NCBI GenBank assembly: GCA_001770205.1
Contig: MEQL01000035.1
Location: forward strand, 106,301-170,300
Direction: 5' to 3'
DNA from: Bdellovibrionales bacterium RIFOXYD12_FULL_39_22
Lineage (GTDB): Bacteria; Bdellovibrionota; Bacteriovoracia; Bacteriovoracales; Bacteriovoracaceae
Length of the DNA stretch: 64,000 nucleotides
Each line of letters opens with the position of its first letter. Position 1 is the stretch's first letter. Under the pieces are notes generated by a model. It had not been told where the DNA came from. It searched no databases and saw nothing but the letters and a program-made list of their open reading frames with translations. Positions 18,014 to 27,137 of the stretch are shown in pieces. Made by a program: the position numbers and the translations under genes.

Positions 18014-18087
18014 TCGGCCTTCTGGTGGGCATTTTTATCTATACAACTAAATTATGTCCCTGAAAAAACTTTAGCTTACTTTTCTGT

Positions 18088-18116
18088 TTGGGCCTACTTT
18101 AAAGTTAGAGTACAAT
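18088..18116 (+). promoter_or_regulatory. Candidate promoter at the head of the lipid operon
   Basis: TTGGGC (18088-18093) and TACAAT (18111-18116) are 17 bases apart, 38 bases before the next start codon. The match to sigma-70 is moderate. If real, the operon from 18155 to 28775 could be transcribed separately from the exporter gene. Confidence 0.35.
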
Positions 18117-18154
18117 TATGGAGAAATGTATTTGATAAAATATTTGGAGGATTC

Positions 18155-19702
18155 ATGAAGATTTTTATTGTAACACTTTCTTTTTTAGCGATTAGCGCCT
18201 TAGGAGTTTATACGCTGACAAGTAATAAGTATAAATTTTCCGAAGAGGGGAAGCGAGCGATTGCTTATAGCGATAAATCATCAGAGTTGGAAGTAGATGG
18301 AGATCGATCGGTAATAGAGGAGATAAATGAAACAATTTTTGCAATTAGCACAGAAAAAGACATTGATAATCTAATTAAAAAAGTAGACGCAGAGTTAGCA
18401 GAGCGGCCGATGGATGCCACCTTGCTTGTGTATAGCGCAATAATTTCTCCGCTAAAAGTTTTTAAGAGTTTTGGTTGGAGGGTTCTAGAGCTAGATGCGC
18501 CTTTTGATTTTTGGGAAATAATGAGTGTTGCAGAACTTAGAGAGGTGGGCAAAAATTTGGATCGATGGGCCCCTCACTTTCGTCCACTATTTTACTATTT
18601 GCTTCAGGGGGCGGATCATAAAAATATTTCTCAGGATCGGGCCTTCAGTGATTTTCAGAGATATTATTTGGAGACAATATATCCTGAACTGAATAAGAGT
18701 ATTCAAAAACTAAGCAAAGTGGCGGAAGGAATTGAAGATTATAACGTAGAAATTTTTGAAATGAACACTGCCCTATTTTTGGGAACTTCAAAAAATGAAA
18801 TGATAAATGAGGATTATAAGCATCTTAAATTTACCATAGAGCATGTTAATTTTTTACTTTCCAACTTTCATCGAATACAGGCCGTTTTGACTTATATTGC
18901 TTCTTATGATTTTGATGCGCTTAAAGCTTTTAGGGCATCGGTTGATGTCTACAATATGGGAAAAACTTTATTGGAAGGGACCTTTACGAATAACGATTAT
19001 AAGTTTTTACCACATGACTTTAGATATTATGAGGCCCTCCATGATGAGCGAATGAAGCATTATTTAAAAATTACCCACAAAAAAGATTTGAGCAAACTTT
19101 TTACTTTGAAAAATAATATGATTGTCAATTTGTCTCAAGAAAGAGTGCATACACTGGCCGCTTCGTTAGAGCATTTTCGACTTGCTAATAAATATAGAAT
19201 CAAGGCGGTGGATGGACTTAATATACAAAAGGATTATCCATCACCGCAAATTAAAAATCTTATCAATGCTGAAAACTATTTATCGCAAATTTGGGTTAAT
19301 AAGAAGACTTTGAAGAAAAGGGGAGAGGTGCTAAATTCAAATGGTGCCTATTCCTTTAAAGACGCTTTTTATACCTTTAGTTTTAATATAAATTTTTCTT
19401 CGTTGTTTGACCCAAAAAATCCTGCAATTTTTGATTTAAAAAAACTTATGCCAACTAAGGCCAATTTCGCTGGCCGAAATCGGACACCACTGGAGAGATT
19501 AAAAAATCAGATGGGAAAGACTGATAGTGAAAAATGGTTGATGAGTTTTGAAGATGATTCGCCAACTTCGTTGCCAGATTATAGATTCGGGCAATTATTT
19601 CCAAATGCGTCCTCGATGCAAGATTTGAAAGCGATTACTGGATCACTGGGACGAGATAATGCCCTGCCCTTTCTTAATGTTTGGTTGAGCTTATTCTTTT
19701 AG
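18155..19702 (+). CDS. Exported or membrane-anchored protein, unknown
   Basis: A 515-residue protein with an N-terminal signal peptide or anchor (MKIFIVTLSFLAISALGVYTLT) and no cysteines or other recognisable motif in the long body. The body is mostly helical and rich in charged residues. The start has GGAGG seven bases upstream. By position, between the MMPL exporter and the membrane/radical SAM genes, it may be a periplasmic component that accepts or assembles the product. No family is recognised. Confidence 0.6.
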   Translation: MKIFIVTLSFLAISALGVYTLTSNKYKFSEEGKRAIAYSDKSSELEVDGDRSVIEEINETIFAISTEKDIDNLIKKVDAELAERPMDATLLVYSAIISPLKVFKSFGWRVLELDAPFDFWEIMSVAELREVGKNLDRWAPHFRPLFYYLLQGADHKNISQDRAFSDFQRYYLETIYPELNKSIQKLSKVAEGIEDYNVEIFEMNTALFLGTSKNEMINEDYKHLKFTIEHVNFLLSNFHRIQAVLTYIASYDFDALKAFRASVDVYNMGKTLLEGTFTNNDYKFLPHDFRYYEALHDERMKHYLKITHKKDLSKLFTLKNNMIVNLSQERVHTLAASLEHFRLANKYRIKAVDGLNIQKDYPSPQIKNLINAENYLSQIWVNKKTLKKRGEVLNSNGAYSFKDAFYTFSFNINFSSLFDPKNPAIFDLKKLMPTKANFAGRNRTPLERLKNQMGKTDSEKWLMSFEDDSPTSLPDYRFGQLFPNASSMQDLKAITGSLGRDNALPFLNVWLSLFF

Positions 19703-19760
19703 TAGTAGAAAGAGCAAGCACTGTTTTCCCCACAGGTGTTTAGTTTCTAGGAGAAATTCT

Positions 19761-20684
19761 ATGGAGTTTGGGGCTTTTTTAATTGCACTGTTTGTTACCA
19801 TGGGGGTGAAAATCTCCGTAATTTTTACCACTCTTTTCCTTTTGTGGAAGATGATTAAGTTGCGAGTGGTTCAGAAAGAGTTGCTGGCCGAATCGGTGGC
19901 CAATCAGGAAAGCTATAAAATTTTTAATCTGCTTTTTTGGTCCTTGATTTTGTTTTTTTTCTCTGAGGTGTTTTGTGGTATTGAAACTTATATTCTGATG
20001 CGCTCTGATTATTTAGGAAGAATTACTCATTCCCTCTCCTCCAGCACTGGCCTGGCCGTTTTTTTACTGGGCCTTTTTATGCTGTTGGATAAGCATTTAA
20101 TCCGCTTTGCTAAACCTAAGTGTATGTTTATTCCTGTATGTAGGGAGTGCACACTTTTTTCAGAGAATAATTGCAAGTTTTCTAAAATGGTGATTATTTT
20201 TTTTCTTTTTGTATTATTGGCCTGCCTTCCCCCGTTTTTTGCTAGTACCGACTATATGGGAGCAGAGGTGGAAAAATTTACTCTTCCTTTTGCTGGCCTG
20301 AATAATTGGTATGATGGCACTTTGTTACCGCTGCTTCAACGTTTGAATCCTAATTATATTCCGGTGCGTAATGCTATCTATTTAGATCGAGCTCCTCAGA
20401 TTTTAGATTATCGCCTTACTCCATTAGTTGCTTTAATTTTTATTTTCACTGGACTTATTTTGTATTTGGCAAAAGATCAAAGACGTCGTACTGCGGGTAT
20501 CAATTTGGCCATATTAGGTATTGGACTGATTGGTTTTACTTATTATGAGTTGGTGTTAAATCGTGCAACCAATGATCTTTTTGTTGGTGCCGTCGGCCAT
20601 GAAATCGGCGAATTGTTGTATCTTTTATTTTTTTATCAACTACTGAAAATATTTTATATGAGGCCACCCCATGTCAAAATTTAG
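19761..20684 (+). CDS. Polytopic membrane protein with a cysteine cluster
   Basis: This 307-residue protein has about seven hydrophobic segments (N-terminal pair, segments near 60 and 95, one near 145, and three near the C-terminus). Between the fourth and fifth lies CMFIPVCRECTLFSENNCKF, four cysteines in C-x6-C-x2-C-x8-C spacing, which could bind a metal or an iron-sulfur cluster at the membrane face. The stop overlaps the start of the radical SAM gene by 14 bp, so the two are translationally coupled. It may be a redox partner or membrane platform for that enzyme; this is inference. Family not recognised. Confidence 0.6.
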   Translation: MEFGAFLIALFVTMGVKISVIFTTLFLLWKMIKLRVVQKELLAESVANQESYKIFNLLFWSLILFFFSEVFCGIETYILMRSDYLGRITHSLSSSTGLAVFLLGLFMLLDKHLIRFAKPKCMFIPVCRECTLFSENNCKFSKMVIIFFLFVLLACLPPFFASTDYMGAEVEKFTLPFAGLNNWYDGTLLPLLQRLNPNYIPVRNAIYLDRAPQILDYRLTPLVALIFIFTGLILYLAKDQRRRTAGINLAILGIGLIGFTYYELVLNRATNDLFVGAVGHEIGELLYLLFFYQLLKIFYMRPPHVKI

Positions 20685-22086
20685 GGAATCTTCTTTTTTT
20701 TCAATAAGTGAATCTATATGCCCAGTTTGTAGAAGAATTTTGAGTGGGAAGATTTTACTTAAAGAGGGAAAGGTTTTTCTTGCTAAGCGATGTCCTGAAC
20801 ATGGGCACTTTGAAGCTCTTTTGTCATCCGATGATAAATATTGGGTTAATTCTCTTTCTTATACCAAGCCCGGCCAGCTGCCGCTTAAATTTTCTAAGGC
20901 CTTTGATAAAGGATGTCCGGAAGATTGTGGACTTTGTGAAGAACATGAGCAGCACACCTGCTCCCCAATTATTGAGATCAATAACAAATGTGATCTGGAA
21001 TGTCCGGTCTGTATTGTTTGGAATGAGAATAATTATGAGATGAGCTTTGAGGATTTTAAAAAAATTGTAGATGGATTAATTGAAAAAGAGGGAAGTTTAG
21101 AATTGGTATTATTAAGTGGAGGGGAGCCGACTCTTCACTCGCAGTTTGAAAAATTTGCTCAATATATTACCTCTAAAAAAGAGATTAAACGAGTTCTAAT
21201 TTCTTCCCATGGATTACGTATTGCTAAAGACGAGGAGTTTGCCAAGAGATTTGCCCAGCTAGGCCTATATCTATCTTTGCAATTTGATACGCTTCGAGGG
21301 GATGTTTACGAAAAATTGCGCGGTAGAGATCTTTTGGCCGATAAGATGAAGTGCTTGGAGCGATGTGAAAAATATAAAATACCAACGGTAATAGTGCCTA
21401 CTATTGCGCGGGGGTATAATGAAGATGAGGTGGGGGCGTTGGCCAATTTTGCTTTTAAGCATGATTTTATTACTTCAGTAACTTTTCAACCAATGGCCTA
21501 TACGGGAAAAGGAGGAAGCTCTTTTTCTGTGGATGAATCGCTGCCTATAACTCAGGCCGACATGCATCAGCTTTTGGCCACACAAACGGATTGGCTAAAA
21601 AAAGAGGATTTTTTGCCAATTCCTTGCTCTCATCCTCAATGTTATTCTGCCACCTATTTGTTAAAGGTAGCGGAGGCTGAATTTATTCCACTTACTAGAT
21701 TTGGTGAAATCAACTCCTATCTAGATGCAATGGCCAATCGGGCCTTACTAGATTCGGGTGGACGTACAGCAGAAATGTTGCAAGATGCCGTCTATAGCTT
21801 GTGGTCGGCACAATCCATTACTGTTGATTCAAAAAAAGTAAATGACTCTTTAAAAAATATTATTAAGCAAAATCAGGCCAGCTGTTGTGCTCTTGATTTG
21901 CAAAAATATAACGAGGGTAAATTTAAGGCCATTTTTATCCATTCGTTTATGGATGAAAATAACTTTGAGGTTTCTCGGATTAGAAAGTGTTGTACTCATT
22001 ATGCATTACCAGATGGAAGGTTAATGCCTGGATGTTCCTATAACAACATTCATCGACATCGAGATGAGCGTTTAAAGAGAAAATGA
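20671..22086 (+). CDS. Radical SAM enzyme, Tes/MoaA-like, with N-terminal zinc-ribbon
   Basis: The 471-residue protein starts with a zinc-ribbon-like motif (CPVC at 17-20, Cys41) and a second cluster CPEDCGLC (82-89). The radical SAM motif follows as CDLECPVC (Cys107, 111, 114), then SGGEP at 149-153. Near the C-terminus are CCTHYALPDGRLMPGC and earlier CC pairs, like the auxiliary-cluster region of SPASM-type proteins. This organisation resembles the radical SAM tetraether synthase (Tes, MJ0619) group and its bacterial relatives, which join unactivated lipid tails. The assignment is by motif order, not alignment. Its stop overlaps the start of the next radical SAM gene (ATGA). Confidence 0.75.
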   Translation: MSKFRESSFFSISESICPVCRRILSGKILLKEGKVFLAKRCPEHGHFEALLSSDDKYWVNSLSYTKPGQLPLKFSKAFDKGCPEDCGLCEEHEQHTCSPIIEINNKCDLECPVCIVWNENNYEMSFEDFKKIVDGLIEKEGSLELVLLSGGEPTLHSQFEKFAQYITSKKEIKRVLISSHGLRIAKDEEFAKRFAQLGLYLSLQFDTLRGDVYEKLRGRDLLADKMKCLERCEKYKIPTVIVPTIARGYNEDEVGALANFAFKHDFITSVTFQPMAYTGKGGSSFSVDESLPITQADMHQLLATQTDWLKKEDFLPIPCSHPQCYSATYLLKVAEAEFIPLTRFGEINSYLDAMANRALLDSGGRTAEMLQDAVYSLWSAQSITVDSKKVNDSLKNIIKQNQASCCALDLQKYNEGKFKAIFIHSFMDENNFEVSRIRKCCTHYALPDGRLMPGCSYNNIHRHRDERLKRK

Positions 22087-24368
22087 AAATTACAAGAATT
22101 TTACTTATTCACTCTTCCCACTATAATGATCAAGGCCAGGTGGTGCGATCGAGTTCTTTGTTTGATAGATTGACAATAACCAATGTTGCCCCGTTAGCAC
22201 TTCCCTTGTTGGCCGCTTATGTCCCGGCCGCTGTTGATGTTGAAATTGTTGAAGATTGTTTTGAAGAGATTGATGTGAATGATCCGGCGGAAGTTGTTGG
22301 TATTTCTGCGCAAGTGATGCAAATTGATCGGGCGCGAGATTTAGCAAAGATGTTTAAAAGTCGAGGGAAAATTGTTGTCATGGGGGGATATCTCCCCACA
22401 ATGCATCCAGAATTAGTGCAAGATTTTGTGGATAGTTTATGTATCGGCGATGGAGAACAGGCCTGGCCGCAGATGTTAGAAGACATAGAAAAGGGAGTGT
22501 TGCAAAAAAGATATTATGGATCTTCTGAAGAATCTCTGCATGGAATAAAAGTCCCACGCTATGATCTGATAAAAAAAGATCGCTTTGTCTTATATCCTAT
22601 TTTTGCAACTAGAGGGTGTCCTTTTACCTGTGATTATTGCTCGATCATTCAATTTCACAAAAAAAATTACCGCCTGCGCCCAGTAGAAGAGGTGATTCGC
22701 GATATTAAAGCTACAAAAACAAGATGGATCTACTTTTGTGATGATGGCCTGATGGAAAATGTAAAATATAGCAAGGAACTGTTTCGGGCCATGAAAGATT
22801 TGCATGTGGTGTGGGGAACGCAGACTACTATTAATTGTGCTAACGATCCAGAGTTGTTAGCACTTGCTTATCAGGCCGGTTGTCGCTTTGTGGCCCTAGG
22901 AATGGAGTCTTTATCTCAAAAAAATCTGCAGGCGATGAATAAGACAATTAATAGGATCGATCAATTTAGCAAGCAGATTGAGACTATTCATAAGTTTAAA
23001 ATTGCCGCTCATGTTTTGATTATTTTTGGATTAGATGAGGATACTCCGCAAACTTATGAAGAGACCTTTAACTACTTAATGAAGCTCAATGTTCTAGTTG
23101 CCGAATTTTTTCTTTGCACCCCGTATCCGGCAACTCCTTTTGGCAAAAGAATGTTAGCGAATAATCGTATGCTAACAACTGATTTGGCAAAATATCGAGA
23201 AGGATATCTAACTTTTAAACATCCCACGATGAGTGAAGATGAAATTATAACTAACTACTGGCACACCTTACGCCGCTTTTATTCACTCTTTAACATTGCT
23301 ATACGTTTTTTTAAAGGTAGCTACAAGAACAGATTTTATCATTTGGCAAATGCACTTTCTTATTGGGTTAAGATAAAGCGTAATATTATTCCGGTCTATT
23401 TTGGACAAGGAAATCGGCCGGTTGCTCCAAAATCCTTTGACCCGGTGGGTATTTGGACTTCAGTGTTAGGCAATTTTGGTGAGTTTACGGAAATATTTTT
23501 TGCCAAGGATAATCAGACTGTATGGATGTCGCATGAAAAATATGACGGAGTTGGTGCTTTTGCTAAATTACTTAGAGAGAGTGGACTACGAGTGGGGGTT
23601 CTTTTTGATATATCGGCCAAGCTTCAGCGGCCTTTAACTATTTTTCAAAAAAGTTGGGCCATTTTTTTGTATTTAAAAGATAGTTTTCCCAGGAAAACAT
23701 TTTGGAAAAAAGAACAATTAGAGGTTGTTGGCAAAAAACTTTCGCCGGCCATGCTTGCATTTTCTTTAGAGGAAACTTTGCAGATTAAACAGCAGGCCAA
23801 GCAAAAGGGAGTCTCGTTAAATAGTTGGCTTCTTTTTCATTTAGATCAAATAGTCTCTCAGGAGTTATTGGCCAAGAATCAAGAAAAGTGGTGGCTAATT
23901 CCTTGCAATATGCGTCCCTATGTTGTCAAAGTACCAGATACTGGAAATCATGCTTCCTATGTAGTGGCCAAAATAGCGGCCAAGGATGGGCCAAAGGAAA
24001 TTCATCAGAAAGTAAAAAAAATGCTTTCTAATAATTATCATTGGGGCGCCTGGTATGTTTTTCAGATTTCACGCTGGATAAAAATAATTGGAATGAAAAT
24101 GATTTTTTCTAATTATTATAGAAACAATCATTCATGGGTTGGAACACTTAGTAATCTGGGAGCATGGCCACCAGATGGTAATCAAGCTACAAAAGAACTA
24201 TGGTATTTTTGTCCTCCGGCCACGCGCGCCCATCCGGTGGCGGCCGGAAGTTTAATATGGAAGGAGCAATTAACTTTAACGTTACAAATTCATCCACGTA
24301 TTGGATTGGAAGAAGAATTGGCCTCTAAAATTTTAAAACTTTGGCAAAATGCGCTTAAGGAAAATTGA
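22083..24368 (+). CDS. B12-type radical SAM enzyme fused to a condensation-like acyltransferase domain
   Basis: 761 residues, two units. The first (about 1-440) has a cobalamin-binding-like Rossmann domain (VVGISAQVMQIDRARDL, KIVVMGGYLPTMHP), then the radical SAM motif CPFTCDYC (Cys179, 183, 186) and RFVALGMESLSQ. The usual DxHxxG of B12 domains is not evident, so cofactor binding is uncertain. The second unit (about 450-761) contains HEKYDG at 484-489, the HxxxDG signature of condensation and related acyltransferase domains, followed by WVGTLSNLGAWP near 700, also like this fold. A radical SAM protein fused to an acyl-transfer domain is unusual. It lies between the first radical SAM gene and the ketoreductase genes, overlapping both. 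Confidence 0.8.
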   Translation: MKITRILLIHSSHYNDQGQVVRSSSLFDRLTITNVAPLALPLLAAYVPAAVDVEIVEDCFEEIDVNDPAEVVGISAQVMQIDRARDLAKMFKSRGKIVVMGGYLPTMHPELVQDFVDSLCIGDGEQAWPQMLEDIEKGVLQKRYYGSSEESLHGIKVPRYDLIKKDRFVLYPIFATRGCPFTCDYCSIIQFHKKNYRLRPVEEVIRDIKATKTRWIYFCDDGLMENVKYSKELFRAMKDLHVVWGTQTTINCANDPELLALAYQAGCRFVALGMESLSQKNLQAMNKTINRIDQFSKQIETIHKFKIAAHVLIIFGLDEDTPQTYEETFNYLMKLNVLVAEFFLCTPYPATPFGKRMLANNRMLTTDLAKYREGYLTFKHPTMSEDEIITNYWHTLRRFYSLFNIAIRFFKGSYKNRFYHLANALSYWVKIKRNIIPVYFGQGNRPVAPKSFDPVGIWTSVLGNFGEFTEIFFAKDNQTVWMSHEKYDGVGAFAKLLRESGLRVGVLFDISAKLQRPLTIFQKSWAIFLYLKDSFPRKTFWKKEQLEVVGKKLSPAMLAFSLEETLQIKQQAKQKGVSLNSWLLFHLDQIVSQELLAKNQEKWWLIPCNMRPYVVKVPDTGNHASYVVAKIAAKDGPKEIHQKVKKMLSNNYHWGAWYVFQISRWIKIIGMKMIFSNYYRNNHSWVGTLSNLGAWPPDGNQATKELWYFCPPATRAHPVAAGSLIWKEQLTLTLQIHPRIGLEEELASKILKLWQNALKEN

Positions 24369-25108
24369 TGTATAAAAAGTTATTGCTAAAAGATAAGAAA
24401 GTGGTGGTTACGGGTGGTTCAAAAGGGCTAGGACGAGCAGTTGTTCTTGCTTGTGCCAAAGAAGGAGCACAAGTGGCCTTCACGTATGCCCATGATGATG
24501 CTGCTGCCACCAAAACAGAACAATTGGTTGGAAGTGTCGGTTTTAAATATAAAATAAGTGCAACCTCGCTTGTGGAAAATATCAAGATGGCCCAAGAGTT
24601 AAAAGAACGCTGGGGAGGAATTGATATTCTTATCAATAATGCGGGCAGAAGTGAATTTTTGCCAATGGCACTTATGGAGGAGTCGGATTGGCGGACAACT
24701 CTCGATTTAAATCTTACGGGTGCTTTCATTACAGTCAAGGCCTTTCTTCCTCTGATGGTTGCGCAAAAAAAAGGACATGTGATGAATGTTGGATCATTGG
24801 CCGGGGTTCGGATTTTGGCCGCCCCCATCGATTATTCGGCCAGCAAGGCCGGCCTAAAAGGTTTTAGTGAAGCGTTGGCCAAGGAGGTTGGCCGCTATAA
24901 TATTCAAGTTAACTGCTTTGCCCCTGGGATTTTGGATGGAGGGGTCGCGATGGGAATTCCAGAAAATAAAATTAGAGACTATATCGATCAGTTATCAATC
25001 AAGCGTATTGCTACTTTTGATGAGGCGGCCAGGGCCTTGGCCTTTTTTGTTTCAGATAAAAACTCTTACATGTCGGGAGCTACACTAATTTTTGATGGTG
25101 GATTGTAA
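24368..25108 (+). CDS. FabG-type ketoreductase (short-chain dehydrogenase), catalytically intact
   Basis: A 246-residue SDR: NAD(P)-binding TGGSKGLG (15-22), structural NNAG (90-93), catalytic Ser143, Tyr156 and Lys160 (DYSASK). It would reduce 3-oxoacyl chains held on the acyl carrier protein of this operon. The ATG overlaps the TGA of the preceding gene (TGATG), with AAGGAAA just upstream; a TTG one codon earlier is the alternative. C-terminal LIFDGGL matches FabG ends. Its GGCC density is very high (about 13 sites in the gene), as in most of the window. Confidence 0.92.
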   Translation: MYKKLLLKDKKVVVTGGSKGLGRAVVLACAKEGAQVAFTYAHDDAAATKTEQLVGSVGFKYKISATSLVENIKMAQELKERWGGIDILINNAGRSEFLPMALMEESDWRTTLDLNLTGAFITVKAFLPLMVAQKKGHVMNVGSLAGVRILAAPIDYSASKAGLKGFSEALAKEVGRYNIQVNCFAPGILDGGVAMGIPENKIRDYIDQLSIKRIATFDEAARALAFFVSDKNSYMSGATLIFDGGL

Positions 25109-25111
25109 AAA

Positions 25112-25816
25112 ATGCAAGAGATTAAGGTGCAACAAAAACATTTTTTGGTTTATGGTGGATCTGGCCATGTTGGCCATGCACTTGTTTGTGCCCTTTTGCA
25201 AGAAGGCCACAAAGTGACGGCCACCTATTGTAATAACAAAATAACAATGGCCCATCAAAATTTAGAGGTAATTTTTTTTGATATGAGTTCCTCTTTGCCA
25301 ATTGTTATCCCCGGGCCGTTGGATGGAATTGCCTTTTGTATCGGCCTAGATAAAAAAGCGCAGGCCATAAAAAAAATAGAGGAGAGTATGGCCCAAAACG
25401 TGGGAGAGTCCGCTCATCTTTTTTCACGTCTGGCCGTTGGGGGAATTCAAGCAGGACTTCCTTCTTTGCGTCAGTCATCCAACCCGAATATAGTCTTTAT
25501 TGGTTCGCTGGTAGGAAGCAAGGCCTTTATTTCACCTTTAGAATTTGCCGCCAGTCAAGGTGCTATGAATGGATTGATAGAAGTACTAAGCAAAGATTTG
25601 GGACGAGATAAGATTAAAATTAACTCAATTGCACCTGGTGTTTTAGAGGGGGGAGCTAGCGAGAATTTGTCCAAGCAGCTTAAATATGATTACCTAAAAC
25701 ATTGCTCTTTGCGAAGATATGGAAAGGCCATAGAAGTGGCAAATATGGCAGTCTGGTTTTTAGAAGAAAATAGTTACATAACTGGTAAAACAATTGTGCT
25801 TGATGGAGGTTTATAG
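25112..25816 (+). CDS. FabG-like protein lacking catalytic Tyr and Lys
   Basis: A 234-residue SDR paralog of the preceding gene. The nucleotide-binding loop is YGGSGHVG (14-21) and the catalytic Ser132 is kept, but the YxxxK motif is FAASQ: Tyr to Phe145 and Lys to Gln149. It therefore should not reduce ketones alone. Its end TIVLDGGL matches FabG, so the dimer or tetramer surface is probably preserved, and it may form a hetero-oligomer with its intact neighbour. Only three bases separate the genes. A different chemistry cannot be excluded. Confidence 0.85.
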   Translation: MQEIKVQQKHFLVYGGSGHVGHALVCALLQEGHKVTATYCNNKITMAHQNLEVIFFDMSSSLPIVIPGPLDGIAFCIGLDKKAQAIKKIEESMAQNVGESAHLFSRLAVGGIQAGLPSLRQSSNPNIVFIGSLVGSKAFISPLEFAASQGAMNGLIEVLSKDLGRDKIKINSIAPGVLEGGASENLSKQLKYDYLKHCSLRRYGKAIEVANMAVWFLEENSYITGKTIVLDGGL

Positions 25817-26292
25817 TGCGATACTATCTTTTAGACAAAATAACGCAAATTAAAGTTGATGAAAGTGCCAGTGGGATTAAATGTATTTCTTTCACGGATG
25901 AAGTTTTGCATGATCATTTCCCAGACAATCCTATTATGCCTGGTGCTTTGATTGTAGAAGGAGTGGCCCAATTGGCCGGTTTTTTGCTGGAAGTAAGTTA
26001 CAATAAAAGTGATGATAATATTGTTAGAGCGGTGCTTTGTCAGATAGATAAAATGAAATTTTATAAAATGAGTGTGCCGGGGGATCAGTTGATTTATAAT
26101 GCCAAGATCCTTTCAAAAATGTCAGATGCTGCGCAAGTGGCAGTGGAGGTTTTTTGCAAAGAAGAATTACATGCGCAAGGTAAAATAACTTTTCAACTTT
26201 TGCCAATTGACTCGGAAAATGTCAATAATCAGCGTCGATCGCTTTATAAAATTTGGACCAAAGGAGTAGAAAATTGTCCAACGCTAAGATAA
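25816..26292 (+). CDS. FabZ-like 3-hydroxyacyl-[ACP] dehydratase
   Basis: This 158-residue hot-dog protein carries the FabZ catalytic motif HDHFPDNPIMPG (His34) and the paired catalytic Glu48 in ALIVEGVAQ. It would dehydrate 3-hydroxyacyl-ACP to the trans-2-enoyl form. The GTG start overlaps the TAG stop of the preceding gene by one base (TAGTG). Length is slightly above typical FabZ, with a basic C-terminal tail (QRRSLYKIW) that overlaps the next gene. No enoyl reductase gene is found in the operon, so double bonds may be kept or reduced by a housekeeping enzyme. Confidence 0.9.
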   Translation: MRYYLLDKITQIKVDESASGIKCISFTDEVLHDHFPDNPIMPGALIVEGVAQLAGFLLEVSYNKSDDNIVRAVLCQIDKMKFYKMSVPGDQLIYNAKILSKMSDAAQVAVEVFCKEELHAQGKITFQLLPIDSENVNNQRRSLYKIWTKGVENCPTLR

Positions 26293-27137
26293 ACATTGTC
26301 GGCTTTGCCAGTTTCACTCAAGGTGATCCCTTTGCTACGGCCCGCCAGCTTTTGAAAGATAAGAAGCTTTTTAAGTTTTTATCTAAACAAGATGCGCTCG
26401 GATTATCTGCTGCCGGCCAGGCCTGGAGTCAGGCGCAAATTGAGCGGATAGATGCTAATTACAGTGAACGCACGGGGATATATCTTTGTGTGGGGATTTT
26501 GCCCTTCGAAGATGGCCCGTTGCATACGCTCTATGAAAACTCTAAAGAAGGTGATCACTTTTCAATGAAAAATTTTTCAAATAAGGCCTTTCCTGCGATG
26601 AATCCACTTCTAACATTTAAGTGTTTGCCCAATATGCCTCTTTTTCATATCTCCAATAATTTTCAAATTACGGGCCGCTATTTTATGACTTATCCTGGAA
26701 TTCCAGAGTGGTTTGAAGTTTTAAAACGGGCCATTGATGATTTGAATGAGGGCGTTGTTGAGTATGCGATTGTGGGGGCCATTGCTGATCAGCAAAATTT
26801 TTTAGTCTCGCATCATTTACAAAGAATAAATCATGCGCTGGCGGCCAGGGCAATTGATGCTTCTTCGGTGCTAATTTTGTCGGCCGGCCAAAAACTTACC
26901 TCCTTTGGAAAGATAGAAGAGGTTTCTGTTTCCTATCGGCCTTTTGATCCTTTGGGCCAAAAAGAGTTGTTAATACAAAGCGCGGACGATTATCAGACAG
27001 ATAGTTTTACGGGAGTGGCACAGGCCTCACTGTTTTTCACGGAAGCACTGGCACGCACGGAATTAAAAATGCCACTTCGCTATTGCTGGCGTGGCGATGA
27101 GTGGAATTATTGCGCACTTACGGTGGGGCCGCCATGA
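26274..27137 (+). CDS. Ketosynthase-like protein without the active-site cysteine
   Basis: 287 residues from a TTG start with AAGGAG seven bases upstream; it overlaps the dehydratase gene by 19 bp. The chain resembles the N-terminal half of a ketosynthase: INIVGFASFT at the start, SERTGIYLCVG like the GxxxxG strand, and VVEYAIVGAIAD like the later strand. At the usual cysteine nucleophile position it reads MTYPGIP (near 138-144), with no Cys. It is comparable to the chain-length-factor or KS-beta partners of type II polyketide and aryl-polyene clusters. Its stop overlaps the start of the active ketosynthase gene (ATGA). Confidence 0.7.
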   Translation: MSNAKINIVGFASFTQGDPFATARQLLKDKKLFKFLSKQDALGLSAAGQAWSQAQIERIDANYSERTGIYLCVGILPFEDGPLHTLYENSKEGDHFSMKNFSNKAFPAMNPLLTFKCLPNMPLFHISNNFQITGRYFMTYPGIPEWFEVLKRAIDDLNEGVVEYAIVGAIADQQNFLVSHHLQRINHALAARAIDASSVLILSAGQKLTSFGKIEEVSVSYRPFDPLGQKELLIQSADDYQTDSFTGVAQASLFFTEALARTELKMPLRYCWRGDEWNYCALTVGPP

